Notes: generated by a model from the letters alone, not told the origin. A DNA stretch of 39,499 nucleotides from Aeromonas allosaccharophila (GCF_000819685.1 NZ_CDBR01000038.1:1-39499); one strand, 5' to 3'. Positions 10,127 to 18,834 are shown, counted from the stretch's first letter. Numbers and translations are program-made.

Positions 10127-12283
10127 ACCCGGTGCATAGTGGCTGGTAGAACCACCACACCAGCCGCTGTAGGGCCAGGGTTTGCACTCGAAGTTGCCAC
10201 CGGCGTTGCTGACTCGATCACCCGCTTGGTAGGTGGTATTGGGGGCGTAGGCCGGGTAGTCGCCATCATTGCCGCCGTTGCCGCTCTCTTCGGCCAGGGT
10301 GACCGGGAAGCGCTGTACCACCGGCTTCTGGCCGTCAGCCAGACCGGTGATCACCACGTCGTAGCTGCCATCGGTGACGTTGCTGCCCTGCAATACCAGG
10401 GTGCTGGTGCCGTTCACCTTGCTGCTGGTGGTGCCGTGGCTGCGGCCGTTCTGCTCCAGGGTTGCGGTGATCTGCACCGGGTTGGCGGTCGTCACGTTGA
10501 AACGGATGCTGACCTGACCGTTGACGATGGTGTAGTCGGAGCCCATGGCGCTGACGGTGAAATCGCTGCTGTTGATCACCGGCGGCTTGTTGCCACCATC
10601 GCAATCGCTGTCGCCCTGAACCTTCCAGACGCCCCAGTCACCGGTGGTGCCCGGCTCTTCATTCTGGGTCCACCAGCCTGCCAGCCAGTTCTTGCCGTTG
10701 TGGCTGACGATGTCGCCGCCCACGTAGACCTTCTTGGCATCCCAGCTGTTTTCACAGATGGCGCCCTGCTCCTTGACGGACACGTTACGCTGCTGGGTCA
10801 CCAGCTGGCCTGCGCTGTCGCTCACCTGATAGGTGAGGGTGTAGCGACCAACCTTGTTGCTGTCGACGCTGCCGCTGACTTTGATCTGGGCGGTCAGATC
10901 GCCATCTTCTTCGTCATGGGCGCTGACACCGGTCATCGGATCGAAAGCGGTGCCCAGCTCCAGCGTGGTGTCGGTGACGCCGCTGAATACCGGTTTCATG
11001 CTGTAGACCTCGACGCTGCGTACCTGCTCGGTGACGTTGTTGTCGCGATCGCTCACCTTGTAGGTGAGGGGGTAGAGACCGATGCGCTGGCTGTCTACCG
11101 AGCCTTCCACCTGGATCTGGCCAGTCAGGTCGCCATCTTCCTTGTCGTTGGCGGTGACCCCGGCCAGCGGATCAAAGGCGGTGCCCTGTTTGATGCGGGT
11201 ATCGCTCACGCCGCTGAACACCGGCTTGCCGTTATCGATCGGCGGGGTGATCTCCTGCTCGTGAATGAAGGGGCCGTAGCTCTTGATGAAGGATTCGTTG
11301 TAGGACTGACCGGCGGCATTGCGACCCATGTCCCAGTTGATGGACCAGGTCATCACGCCGCGCAGGGGTTGACCCTGACTCTTCATTCTGTTGAACGCAT
11401 CGAACAGATCCTGCGGATTCTTGACGTAACCGGTGGCGGCGGCATCGATGTTGGTCGGGATGCCGAACACCAGCTTGTCGTGGGGGATCTTGGTGAAGGT
11501 TCGGGTGCCATTGCTCAAGGAGTCCGCCATGTAGTAGATGAACTCTTCTTTCAGGGCATCGTTGTTCTGGGCAATCCAGCCGATCCCTTCGACATAAACC
11601 CCATCGCCACCCTGGTTGTAGAACTGCGGGTTGATCCAGTCGTAGTAGCCTTCCAGCGCCCGCAGATAGGGGATATAGGGGCCGTTGGCGGTCAGGTGGG
11701 GGAACTCGGCAGCCATGGTGATGAGGAAGTTTTTCCCCTGGGCGCGGTAGTGATCCTTGACCAGACGCAGGGCGGCCGGGATCACGGTCTGGTTGTTGGC
11801 GGCGGTGATGGCAGCCTGCTCCAGATCGATATCCAGACCGTCGAAGCCATAGGTCTCCACCAGACGGATGATCTCGTCGGCGAAGGCCTGCTCCTGACCG
11901 GTACGCAGTTCGATGTGCGCATCGGCACCGCCCAGTGCCAGCAGTACGGCACGGCCCTGGCGGTTCAGCTCGGCGATCTGCTCAATGAACTGGCTTTCGC
12001 TCATGCCGGTGGCGGTATCCAGCTTGAAGGTCGGGATCGGATTGCTGCCATAGACCTTCATGAAGGAGACATCGACCACGTTGTATTGCGGGTTGACCTG
12101 ATCGAGTTTGACGCAGGGGGCGGTACCGCCCTGATAACCGGCGCCGCCGCACCAGTTGTGCCAGTAGCCGACCACTACGCCGGATTGCGGGTTGACCATG
12201 CTCTGGCCAGCGGTTGCTGCGTGCAGCATGGGGCTGGTGGCGCCGATCAGGCAGCCCAGCAGGGAGAGTTTGAACTTGTTCAT
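10088..12283 (-). CDS. Secreted GH18 chitinase with Ig-like and chitin-binding domains
   Basis: Extracellular endo-acting chitinase. Start taken at 12283 (MNKFKLSLLGCLIG), with GGAG 5 bases upstream; ATG codons at 12286 and 12298 are in frame but worse placed. Length 731. A Sec signal peptide of about 22 residues ends in MLHA. The GH18 domain (about 25-335) carries the DxxDxDxE motif as D148-D151-D153-E155 (DGLDIDLE), plus QFYNQ and MTWSINWD. Then come two Ig-like repeats (about 350-422 and 426-500) sharing GTAFDP..GV and DxEDGDLT, a CBM5/12-type domain (about 510-555, with GWWTQNEEPG), a third Ig-like module (about 565-660), and a C-terminal carbohydrate-binding module (about 675-731, NTTYQAGDRV). 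Its leader carries a c-di-GMP riboswitch, and its 3' end is duplicated. Confidence 0.95.
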   Translation of the reverse strand: MNKFKLSLLGCLIGATSPMLHAATAGQSMVNPQSGVVVGYWHNWCGGAGYQGGTAPCVKLDQVNPQYNVVDVSFMKVYGSNPIPTFKLDTATGMSESQFIEQIAELNRQGRAVLLALGGADAHIELRTGQEQAFADEIIRLVETYGFDGLDIDLEQAAITAANNQTVIPAALRLVKDHYRAQGKNFLITMAAEFPHLTANGPYIPYLRALEGYYDWINPQFYNQGGDGVYVEGIGWIAQNNDALKEEFIYYMADSLSNGTRTFTKIPHDKLVFGIPTNIDAAATGYVKNPQDLFDAFNRMKSQGQPLRGVMTWSINWDMGRNAAGQSYNESFIKSYGPFIHEQEITPPIDNGKPVFSGVSDTRIKQGTAFDPLAGVTANDKEDGDLTGQIQVEGSVDSQRIGLYPLTYKVSDRDNNVTEQVRSVEVYSMKPVFSGVTDTTLELGTAFDPMTGVSAHDEEDGDLTAQIKVSGSVDSNKVGRYTLTYQVSDSAGQLVTQQRNVSVKEQGAICENSWDAKKVYVGGDIVSHNGKNWLAGWWTQNEEPGTTGDWGVWKVQGDSDCDGGNKPPVINSSDFTVSAMGSDYTIVNGQVSIRFNVTTANPVQITATLEQNGRSHGTTSSKVNGTSTLVLQGSNVTDGSYDVVITGLADGQKPVVQRFPVTLAEESGNGGNDGDYPAYAPNTTYQAGDRVSNAGGNFECKPWPYSGWCGGSTSHYAPGTGSAWSDAWTKL

Positions 12284-12300
12284 CATTGCTCCGTACATTG

Positions 12301-12327
12301 CAAAAGGAGGCCCATCAGGGGATGGGC
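12301..12327 (-). terminator. Expression-platform hairpin of the chitinase riboswitch
   Basis: On the minus strand GCCCATC pairs with GATGGGC around CCCT (12310-12327), followed by CTCCTTTTG. The short T-run set back 4 bases makes it a possible conditional terminator. CTCC could also pair with the chitinase GGAG (12289-12292), so translational control is an alternative. Confidence 0.55.
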
Positions 12328-12328
12328 T

Positions 12329-12417
12329 TCGGGGGCAGCTCCGCTGTCATAGGAAAATCCCTTAGACCGGTGGCTTTGCGTGGTGGCCTTTCGAACCACC
12401 TTGCCTTTTTCACCCGA
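12329..12417 (-). promoter_or_regulatory. Cyclic-di-GMP-I (GEMM-I) riboswitch aptamer
   Basis: Reading the minus strand: P1 forms from UCGGG (12417-12413) and CCCGA (12333-12329). Then come GGCAA, a GGUGG/CCACC helix capped by a GAAA tetraloop (plus positions 12389-12392), and the hallmark ACGCAAAGCC. The second helix contains CUAAG (12361-12365) and UAUG (12348-12351), the two sides of an 11-nt GAAA tetraloop receptor, and ends in CAGCGGAGCUG, matching the conserved AGC segment of the class. The order GGCAA, GNRA hairpin, CGCAAAGCC, receptor is that of the Vibrio cholerae Vc2 aptamer. It sits 46 bases upstream of the chitinase start, and chitin-related genes are a known target of this class in the Vibrio/Aeromonas group. 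Confidence 0.92.
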
Positions 12418-12484
12418 CCTCTGTCTGGTACAGAGAATCAAGCAGCCCCCAAATTAGCCGCATATGGTAGGAGGGGGAAGATAA

Positions 12485-12514
12485 ATTAATCAATGTGCTC
12501 TTCTGTATGTCACA
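12485..12514 (-). promoter_or_regulatory. Tentative chitinase promoter upstream of the riboswitch
   Basis: On the minus strand GTGACA (12514-12509) and ATTAAT (12490-12485) lie 18 bp apart and would start transcription about 60 bases before the aptamer. The surrounding 12480-12560 is AT-rich, unlike the coding DNA. Weak match; position is the main support. Confidence 0.3.
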
Positions 12515-12776
12515 TTTTGGAAAAATTTAATAATTCAATGTGTTCCATACGATATTTGCTTAAATAACGCGATGCGCGACAAGGTGCCAACGCTGATAGC
12601 CACAGGCTTGGTGAGGACTTTGGCCATCACAATCGGCGCGAGCGAACTCCCGATTTGTCGCGCGGCAAATATGGGTCACAGGCCCGGCGGCTTGTGTCAT
12701 GAGTTGACGCGCAGGGGGCAGGCGGAGCACCGGTTGTGAGACGAATGGCAAAAAGGGGGCGGGAGTGTGATTCCAG

Positions 12777-12803
12777 CTTGATTATTGCATGGGTTGCCCA
12801 CAT
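12777..12803 (+). promoter_or_regulatory. Possible sigma-32 promoter of prlC
   Basis: CTTGAT (12777-12782) and CCCACAT (12797-12803) are 14 bp apart, resembling the sigma-32 pattern CTTGAA-N13-17-CCCCAT. The enteric prlC/opdA gene is a known heat-shock gene, which supports the reading. The leader would be about 55 bases. Similarity only. Confidence 0.4.
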
Positions 12804-12865
12804 GTTAGAAAGCCATACAGAGCTGCTAAAGCGGTCTGTTCAAGACCAAACAAGAGGTAACCGGG

Positions 12866-14908
12866 ATGAATAACCCTTTGCTGACAATGGATTCGCTGCC
12901 CCCTTTCAGCCAGATCAAGCCGGAGCAGGTACAGCCTGCCGTGATTCAGGCGATTGCTGATTGCAAGCAGAAGATCAGCGATGTGCTGGCCCAGCGTGAA
13001 CCCCATACCTGGGATAGCCTGATTGCCCCGCTGGAAGAGGTAAATGACCGTCTGTCACGGATCTGGTCACCGGTCAGCCACCTCAACTCCGTACTCAACA
13101 GCGAAGCGCTGCGCGAGGCCCATGACGCCTGCCTGCCGCTGCTCTCCGAATTCCAGACCTATGTCGGTCAGCATGAAGGGCTCTATCAGGCCTATCTGGC
13201 CCTCTCCCAGAGCGATGATTTCCCGCTGCTGAGCGGCGCCCAGCGCAAGGAGATCCAGAATACCCTGCGTGACTTCCGCCTCTCCGGTATCGGTCTGCCT
13301 GCCGAGGCGCAGCAGCGTTACGGCGAAATTCAGGCCCGCCTCTCCGAGCTGGCCTCCCGCTTCAGCAACAACGTGCTGGACGCAACCCAGGGCTGGCACA
13401 AGCTGGTGGCCGATGAAGCCGAACTGGCCGGTCTGCCCGACAGCGTGCGTGCCGCTGCCCGTCAGATGGCTGAACTCAAAGGCAAAGAGGGGTGGCTGTT
13501 CACCCTGGATATCCCCTCTTACCTGCCGGTGATGATGTACTCGGACAACCGCGAACTGCGTGCCGAGATGTATGAGGCCTTCACCACCCGCGCCTCCGAT
13601 CAGGGCCCCAATGCGGGCAAGTGGGACAACTCCGCCATCATGAGCGAGCTGCTCACCCTGCGCCGCGAACTGGCCCAGCTGCTGGGCTTTGCCAACTACG
13701 CCGAGCTCTCCCTGGCCACCAAGATGGCGGACAAGACCGAACAGGTGGTGCGCTTCCTCACCGATCTGGCGGCCAAATCCCTGCCGCAAGGCAAAGCCGA
13801 GCTGGAGGAGATCCGCGCCTTCGCCGCCGAGCAGCACGGCCAGAGCGAACTGGCCGCCTGGGATCTCGCCTATTACGCCGAAAAGCTCAAGCAGCACAAG
13901 TTCTCCATCTCCGACGAGCAACTGCGCCCCTATTTCCCCGCCAGCAAGGTGGTGAAGGGGCTGTTCGAGGTGGTGAAGCGGGTGTTCGGCATGAAGGTGC
14001 GCGAGCGCCTCGGCATCGACACCTGGCACCCTGATGTGCGCTTCTACGACATCTTCGATGCCGACGACGAGCTGCGTGGCAGCTTCTACCTCGACCTCTA
14101 CGCCCGCGAACACAAGCAGGGCGGCGCCTGGATGGATGTCTGTCTGGGTCGTCGCTACCGTCAGGATGGTTCACTGCAAAAGCCGGTGGCCTACCTGACC
14201 TGCAACTTCAACGGTCCGGTGGATGGCAAACCGGCGCTGTTCACCCACAACGAAGTGGTCACCCTGTTCCACGAGTTTGGTCACGGCATCCACCACATGC
14301 TGACCCGCATCGACGTGGCCGGGGTCGCCGGTATCAATGGCGTGGCCTGGGATGCGGTGGAGCTGCCGAGCCAGTTCCTCGAGAACTGGTGCTGGGAGTC
14401 CGAGGCGCTGGCCTTTATCTCCGGCCACTACGAGACCGGCGAGCCGTTGCCTGCCGATCTGCTGGAGAAGATGTTGACGGCCCGCAACTTCCAGGCGGCG
14501 ATGCAGATGCTGCGTCAGCTGGAGTTCGCCCTGTTCGACTTCCGTCTCCATCAGGAGTTTGACCCGGCCAATCCGGCGCAGCTTCCGGCGCTGCTGGACG
14601 AGGTGCGCAGTCAGGTAGCCGTGATGACGCCACCGGCGTTCAATCGCTTCCAGCACAGCTTCTCCCACATCTTCGCGGGCGGCTATGCGGCGGGCTACTA
14701 CAGCTACAAGTGGGCCGAAGTGCTCTCTGCCGATGCCTTCTCCCGCTTCGAGGAGGAGGGGATCTTCAACCCGGCGACCGGCCAATCCTTCCTGAAGAAT
14801 ATTCTGGAGAAGGGGGGCTCGAAGGAGCCGATGGAGCTGTTCCGTGCCTTCCGTGGTCGCGAGCCCAAGGTGGATGCCCTGCTCAGACACAGTGGGATTG
14901 CCGCCTGA
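12866..14908 (+). CDS. prlC: Oligopeptidase A (M3 metallopeptidase)
   Basis: Cytosolic zinc oligopeptidase that cleaves short peptides, including released signal peptides and proteolysis products. The 680 residues equal the E. coli protein. The zinc motif HEFGH is at 469-473, and the third ligand is expected in WDAVELPSQ (E499). AGAGG lies 7 bases before the ATG. In E. coli prlC is followed directly by rsmJ; here a GGDEF/EAL gene lies between them and a terminator ends prlC at 14991. Confidence 0.97.
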   Translation: MNNPLLTMDSLPPFSQIKPEQVQPAVIQAIADCKQKISDVLAQREPHTWDSLIAPLEEVNDRLSRIWSPVSHLNSVLNSEALREAHDACLPLLSEFQTYVGQHEGLYQAYLALSQSDDFPLLSGAQRKEIQNTLRDFRLSGIGLPAEAQQRYGEIQARLSELASRFSNNVLDATQGWHKLVADEAELAGLPDSVRAAARQMAELKGKEGWLFTLDIPSYLPVMMYSDNRELRAEMYEAFTTRASDQGPNAGKWDNSAIMSELLTLRRELAQLLGFANYAELSLATKMADKTEQVVRFLTDLAAKSLPQGKAELEEIRAFAAEQHGQSELAAWDLAYYAEKLKQHKFSISDEQLRPYFPASKVVKGLFEVVKRVFGMKVRERLGIDTWHPDVRFYDIFDADDELRGSFYLDLYAREHKQGGAWMDVCLGRRYRQDGSLQKPVAYLTCNFNGPVDGKPALFTHNEVVTLFHEFGHGIHHMLTRIDVAGVAGINGVAWDAVELPSQFLENWCWESEALAFISGHYETGEPLPADLLEKMLTARNFQAAMQMLRQLEFALFDFRLHQEFDPANPAQLPALLDEVRSQVAVMTPPAFNRFQHSFSHIFAGGYAAGYYSYKWAEVLSADAFSRFEEEGIFNPATGQSFLKNILEKGGSKEPMELFRAFRGREPKVDALLRHSGIAA

Positions 14909-14990
14909 GGCTGAGGGCCCCTTACCGCACTGAGCTTCAAGTAGATACTTTTTGCGGCATAGTGGGATCAAACCGTGATTTTTACGACAA

Positions 14991-15015
14991 AAAGGGACCT
15001 TTTGGTCCCTTTTTT
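14991..15015. terminator. Intrinsic terminator after prlC
   Basis: AAAGGGACC (14991-14999) pairs with GGTCCCTTT around a TTTT loop and runs into further T up to 15015. A-tracts on the left would allow termination from both sides, though no minus-strand gene is near. It separates prlC from the downstream GGDEF/EAL gene. Confidence 0.88.
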
Positions 15016-15112
15016 CAAGGCTTTTTAATATCTTGCTGATTGCATATTTGCACTGCCCACGGCTCTTCAGTAGAGTCGTGTTCTAACCTTCAAGGAGAGA
15101 AAGCCACTTGCC

Positions 15113-17662
15113 ATGAGGCGAGCACTCGATTCCGTCTATCAAATCATCTCCAGTCTGGCTCATTCGAGCGGCCAGGGATATTTCGATACTTTTGTGAGTG
15201 AAATCGCCGCTGCTGTGATGGCTGATGTCGTCCTGATCGCCAGCAGGGAATCAAATGCTTCCCATCTGACGGTGCAGGCTGCCTACCCCTCCTCCCTTGA
15301 CCCCGATACCCTGACGCTGCCCCTGACCGACACTCCTGATGCTATTACCTGGCAGGAGGGAGAGGCCTGGTTCAGCGATCGTCTGCTGCAGCTGTTCCCC
15401 GCGATGCCGCTTGCCGAGGCGTGGCAAGCCCAGGCCTACGCCGGGATTGCCCTCAAGGATGCGGATGGCGAGACCATCGGCGTCTGCTGTCTGCTCTATC
15501 GTCAGCCGCAGGCCAATATGGGCAAGGTGATGGGGCTGCTCAGGTTGCTGGGGCCGCTGGCCGGGCGCGAACTGGCGCTGATGTTGCAGCGGCAATTGCC
15601 GCAACCTGTGCCCGATGCCCCCCAGCTGCTGCAGAGCATGCTGTTTCAGGCCCCGGTGGGGATCGGCAAGCTCGATCTCGCCGGCCGGATTCTCTGGGCC
15701 AATCCGGCCATCGAAAAGATGCTGGGTTATTCCCTCGACGAGCTGCTGTATCGCTCCATCTCCGACATCAATCACCCCGAAGATTGGCAGCGCAGTCTCG
15801 AATGTTACGAGCAGATCCACCGTGGCGAGCGCAGCAGCTTCACTCAGGAGAAGCGCTACTTCTGCAAGGGGGGCGAGATCCTGTGGGGGCGGGTAACCGT
15901 CACCCTGATCCGCGACGAGCAGCAGCAGCCTGACTACCTGATGGTACTGCTGGAGAATATCGATCCTCTCAAGCGCCATGCGGAGCAGCTCAAGCTCTCC
16001 CACCGGGTCTATGACAACCTCTCCGAGGCCATTCTGGTGTGCGATGCCGACAGCCGCATCGTCTCGGTCAACCCGGCGTTCGAGCAGATCACCGGTTATA
16101 GCGGTGACGAGGCGCGGGGCCAGCGGCCCAGCATGCTCAAGTCCGGGCTGCACGATCAGACCTTCTATGCCGACATGTACCATGCGCTGGAGCGGGTGGG
16201 GGTATGGCGTGGTGAGGTGTGGAACAAGCGCAAGAACGGCAAGCTCTATCCCCAGCAGCTGATGATCAGCACCCTGCGCGAAGCCGGCAAGATTCAGCAA
16301 TATATCGCCATTTTTAGCGATCTTTCCCAGACCAAACAGGCTGAGCAGAAGATCGCGACCCAGGCCAACTATGACAACCTCACCAGCCTGCCGAACCGCT
16401 GGCTGTTTGGCCGCTGCCTCACCCGCTTCTGCGAGCGGGGCGAGCGCTTTGCACTGATGGTGCTCGATCTCAACAACTTCAAGGCGGTCAACAACAGCAT
16501 GGATCACCATGCTGGCGATGCCCTGCTGCGAGAGGTGTCGGATCGGCTGGTGAGCCGGGTGCGCACCGAAGATCTGGTGGCCCGCATCGGCGGCGACGAA
16601 TTTGCCTTTCTGGTGCCCGGCATCGTCACCCGCCGTCAGGCCGAGGTGTTTGCCAAGCAGGTGATCGGCAGCTTTGCCCGTCCGTTTATGCTGGCGAATC
16701 AACATCTCTACGTCACGGCCACCGTCGGCATGACCCTCTGTCCGATCGATGGCAGCGAGAGCGACGAGCTGCTGCGCAATGCCGAGCAGGCGCTGTTTGC
16801 GGCAAAGCGGCAGGGGCGGTTGATAGGCTCTTACTGTTCCTCCATGCGCGAAGAGGTGCGCCAGCGCCACCAGATGCAGCAGGATCTGGCCGAAGCGATC
16901 AAGCTGGAGCAGCTGACCATGGCCTACCAGCCGATCTGGGACAACCGCAGCGGACGGGTCGCCAAGCTGGAGGCGCTGGTGCGCTGGTATCACCCCCAAT
17001 GGGGACAGGTCTCCCCTGCCGAGTTCATTCCGCTGGCGGAAGAGGCTGGGTTGATTCAGGGGCTGGGGGCGCTGGTGTTGTGGCAGTCGTGCCGGGATCT
17101 GGCACGCTTGCAGCAGTCCGGCTTCCCGGATCTGCAGATGTCGATCAATCGCTCCACCATGGAGTTCCAGACCATCGACCCCGAGGCGAGCGAGTGGCTC
17201 AAGGTGATCCAGCACTTCGGGCTCGATCCTGCCGACATCGTCATCGAAATCACCGAGTCTCTGCTGATGGAGAGCAGCGATCAGCACAGGGTGCGGATTG
17301 ATGCCCTGCGCGAGGCGGGCTGCAAGCTGGCCATCGATGATTTCGGTACCGGCTACTCGGCGCTCAACTATCTGCGCACCTTCCCGGTGGATCTGGTCAA
17401 GATCGACCGATCTTTCGTGCGCCATATCCCCTTCAACGAGCAGGATCGGCTGCTGCTCGACGGCATCATCAACATAGTGCACAACCTCGGCATGCAGGTG
17501 GTGATTGAAGGGGTGGAGACCCGCGAGCAGCTTAACTTCCTCTGCCAGAAGGGGTGTGCCTTCACCCAGGGTTATCTGCTCAGCCGCCCGCTGGCCTATG
17601 ACGACCTCACCGATTACCTCGCCCTCAACCGTCAGGGGATGAACCTCACTGTCGTGAGCTGA
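15113..17662 (+). CDS. PAS-PAS-GGDEF-EAL protein (c-di-GMP turnover)
   Basis: Predicted bifunctional c-di-GMP enzyme, 849 residues, with no obvious signal peptide or membrane segment. The N-terminal 165 residues look like a GAF-type sensor; PAS domains span about 175-290 and 300-410. GGDEF is intact at 493-497, preceded by the I-site RTED (RxxD five residues upstream), so product inhibition is possible. The EAL domain keeps E620-A-L, SINRS, EITE, D742-D743 (DDFGTG), VKIDRSF, EGVE and QGY, so phosphodiesterase activity is also expected. Net direction cannot be told from sequence. AAGGAG lies 15 bases before the ATG, longer than ideal, with no better in-frame start. It follows the prlC terminator and ends 54 bases before rsmJ. 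Confidence 0.92.
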   Translation: MRRALDSVYQIISSLAHSSGQGYFDTFVSEIAAAVMADVVLIASRESNASHLTVQAAYPSSLDPDTLTLPLTDTPDAITWQEGEAWFSDRLLQLFPAMPLAEAWQAQAYAGIALKDADGETIGVCCLLYRQPQANMGKVMGLLRLLGPLAGRELALMLQRQLPQPVPDAPQLLQSMLFQAPVGIGKLDLAGRILWANPAIEKMLGYSLDELLYRSISDINHPEDWQRSLECYEQIHRGERSSFTQEKRYFCKGGEILWGRVTVTLIRDEQQQPDYLMVLLENIDPLKRHAEQLKLSHRVYDNLSEAILVCDADSRIVSVNPAFEQITGYSGDEARGQRPSMLKSGLHDQTFYADMYHALERVGVWRGEVWNKRKNGKLYPQQLMISTLREAGKIQQYIAIFSDLSQTKQAEQKIATQANYDNLTSLPNRWLFGRCLTRFCERGERFALMVLDLNNFKAVNNSMDHHAGDALLREVSDRLVSRVRTEDLVARIGGDEFAFLVPGIVTRRQAEVFAKQVIGSFARPFMLANQHLYVTATVGMTLCPIDGSESDELLRNAEQALFAAKRQGRLIGSYCSSMREEVRQRHQMQQDLAEAIKLEQLTMAYQPIWDNRSGRVAKLEALVRWYHPQWGQVSPAEFIPLAEEAGLIQGLGALVLWQSCRDLARLQQSGFPDLQMSINRSTMEFQTIDPEASEWLKVIQHFGLDPADIVIEITESLLMESSDQHRVRIDALREAGCKLAIDDFGTGYSALNYLRTFPVDLVKIDRSFVRHIPFNEQDRLLLDGIINIVHNLGMQVVIEGVETREQLNFLCQKGCAFTQGYLLSRPLAYDDLTDYLALNRQGMNLTVVS

Positions 17663-17716
17663 TCCACCGCTTCTGTTATCATGGCCGCTTCTGTACGTGC
17701 CATGAGTTTGCCTCCT

Positions 17717-18478
17717 ATGCCCCATATTCAGGTTTTCTGTGAAGTCCCCGCCCGTGATGGTGAGCTCGACGCTCTGCGTTTACGCCTTGCCGACGTGGAG
17801 TTTCCGGCTCCGTTTGCGCTGGTACTGACTGAAGAGAGGCTGGAACTGCGCAAGCTGGATGAGCCCAAGCTGGGTGCCGTCTATGTGGACTTCGTGGAAG
17901 GGGCGGTGGCGCATCGCCGCAAGTTTGGCGGCGGTCGCGGCCAGTCCATCGCCAAGGCGGTGGGGCTCAAGGCCGGTGCCACTCCGACCGTGGTGGATGC
18001 CACTGCCGGGCTGGGGCGCGATGCCTTTGTGCTCGCCTCCCTCGGTTGCAAGGTAACCCTGATCGAGCGCAGCCCCGTGGTAGCCGCTCTGTTGCAGGAC
18101 GGGCTGACGCGGGCGGCGCAGGATCCCGAGATTGGCCCCTGGGTCAGCGAGCGGATGCAACTGCTGCAAGGCCCGGCGGTGGACAACCTGCTGGCGCTGC
18201 CGGAGCGGCCCGAGGTGATCTACCTCGACCCCATGTTCCCTCACAAGCAGAAGTCGGCGCTGGTGAAAAAAGAGATGCGGGTGTTCCAGTCGCTGGTGGG
18301 GCCGGATCTCGATGCGGATGTCCTGCTGCCTGCCGCGCTCAAGATGGCTGAGAAGCGGGTGGTGGTGAAGCGGCCGGATTATGCGGGCTGGCTCAACGAG
18401 CAGAAACCCAGTATGGCCATCGAGACCAAGAGCAACCGCTTCGATGTTTACGTGATGGCGGCACTGGCGGCGGGTTAA
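17717..18478 (+). CDS. rsmJ: 16S rRNA (guanine-1516-N2)-methyltransferase RsmJ
   Basis: SAM-dependent methyltransferase that modifies G1516 of 16S rRNA. The core matches E. coli Rsm[24 protein letters not shown], the SAM motif [35 protein letters not shown] and [11 protein letters not shown]. The start is uncertain: ATG codons at 17681, 17702 and 17717 are in frame and none has a good ribosome site. The one at 17681 lies in a -10-like TATCAT (17677-17682); 17717 (253 residues) gives the N-terminus closest to family length. A strong terminator follows. Confidence 0.93.
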   Translation: MPHIQVFCEVPARDGELDALRLRLADVEFPAPFALVLTEERLELRKLDEPKLGAVYVDFVEGAVAHRRKFGGGRGQSIAKAVGLKAGATPTVVDATAGLGRDAFVLASLGCKVTLIERSPVVAALLQDGLTRAAQDPEIGPWVSERMQLLQGPAVDNLLALPERPEVIYLDPMFPHKQKSALVKKEMRVFQSLVGPDLDADVLLPAALKMAEKRVVVKRPDYAGWLNEQKPSMAIETKSNRFDVYVMAALAAG

Positions 18479-18501
18479 CGGCCGGTGTGAGTCGCGGATG
18501 C

Positions 18502-18540
18502 AAAAAAGGAGGGCCAACGTCATGTTGGCCCTCCTTTTTT
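18502..18540. terminator. Strong bidirectional terminator, rsmJ / rof
   Basis: A perfect 17-bp stem (18502-18518 with 18524-18540) has A6 on the left and T6 on the right around a GTCAT loop. It serves rsmJ on the plus strand and the rhlB-gppA-rof operon on the minus strand. Confidence 0.95.
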
Positions 18541-18549
18541 GTATCGGAT

Positions 18550-18804
18550 TCAGCTGGTTGGCGCGAAGCGGATCAGCTTATCTTCCCCTTGCCAGCTCAG
18601 GCGCAGGGTCGCCAACTCCGCCAGACTGAGCCGCTCGCCACTGTGCAGCAGCAGATACTCGATCCCTTCGCTGGCTTCGATGGTGCGGATCTTGTCATCC
18701 CACTGATGACCATTGCGACTGGTGAGGGTCACCGGCAGTTGCCAGCTGGCAGCAATTTCGAGCCAGTCGTAGAGATCGCAGCTGATGGGTTGGTAATCCG
18801 GCAT
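18550..18804 (-). CDS. rof: Rho-binding antiterminator Rof (YaeO family)
   Basis: Small acidic protein of 84 residues. The family is known to bind the RNA-binding domain of Rho and inhibit termination. The N-terminal YQPISCDLYDWLEIA lines up with E. coli Rof YQPINCDDYDNLELA, the length is the same, and GIEYLLLHSGERLSLAELATLRLS matches the C-terminal strand-helix region. The ATG at 18804 has GGAG 6 bases upstream; an in-frame TTG at 18816 is less likely. It lies 30 bases after gppA and shares its operon. rho itself is 3.5 kb away on the other strand. Confidence 0.85.
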   Translation of the reverse strand: MPDYQPISCDLYDWLEIAASWQLPVTLTSRNGHQWDDKIRTIEASEGIEYLLLHSGERLSLAELATLRLSWQGEDKLIRFAPTS

Positions 18805-18834
18805 GATCGGCTCCAAAACAGCCAGGTTGCTGAG

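Larger units (their letters stand above)
12418..12865. other. Divergent intergenic region, chitinase (-) / prlC (+)
   Basis: About 580 bases separate the two starts. The left part holds the chitinase riboswitch, its hairpin and an AT-rich promoter zone (12480-12560). The middle, about 12565-12770, is GC-rich with no gene I can support; a 63-codon minus-strand reading frame there shows no recognisable protein character. The right end holds a heat-shock-like promoter for prlC. Confidence 0.5.

Noticed and set aside
10139..12352. 737-codon plus-strand open frame opposite the chitinase
   Set aside because: Antisense shadow of the chitinase gene and its riboswitch, with low-complexity Ala/Val/Gly composition.
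12560..12751. 63-codon minus-strand frame in the chitinase-prlC spacer
   Set aside because: No ribosome site, no recognisable protein features, unusual Arg/His/Cys-rich composition.
15251..17725. 824-codon minus-strand open frame opposite the GGDEF-EAL gene
   Set aside because: The plus-strand protein has all catalytic motifs; the antisense product has none.
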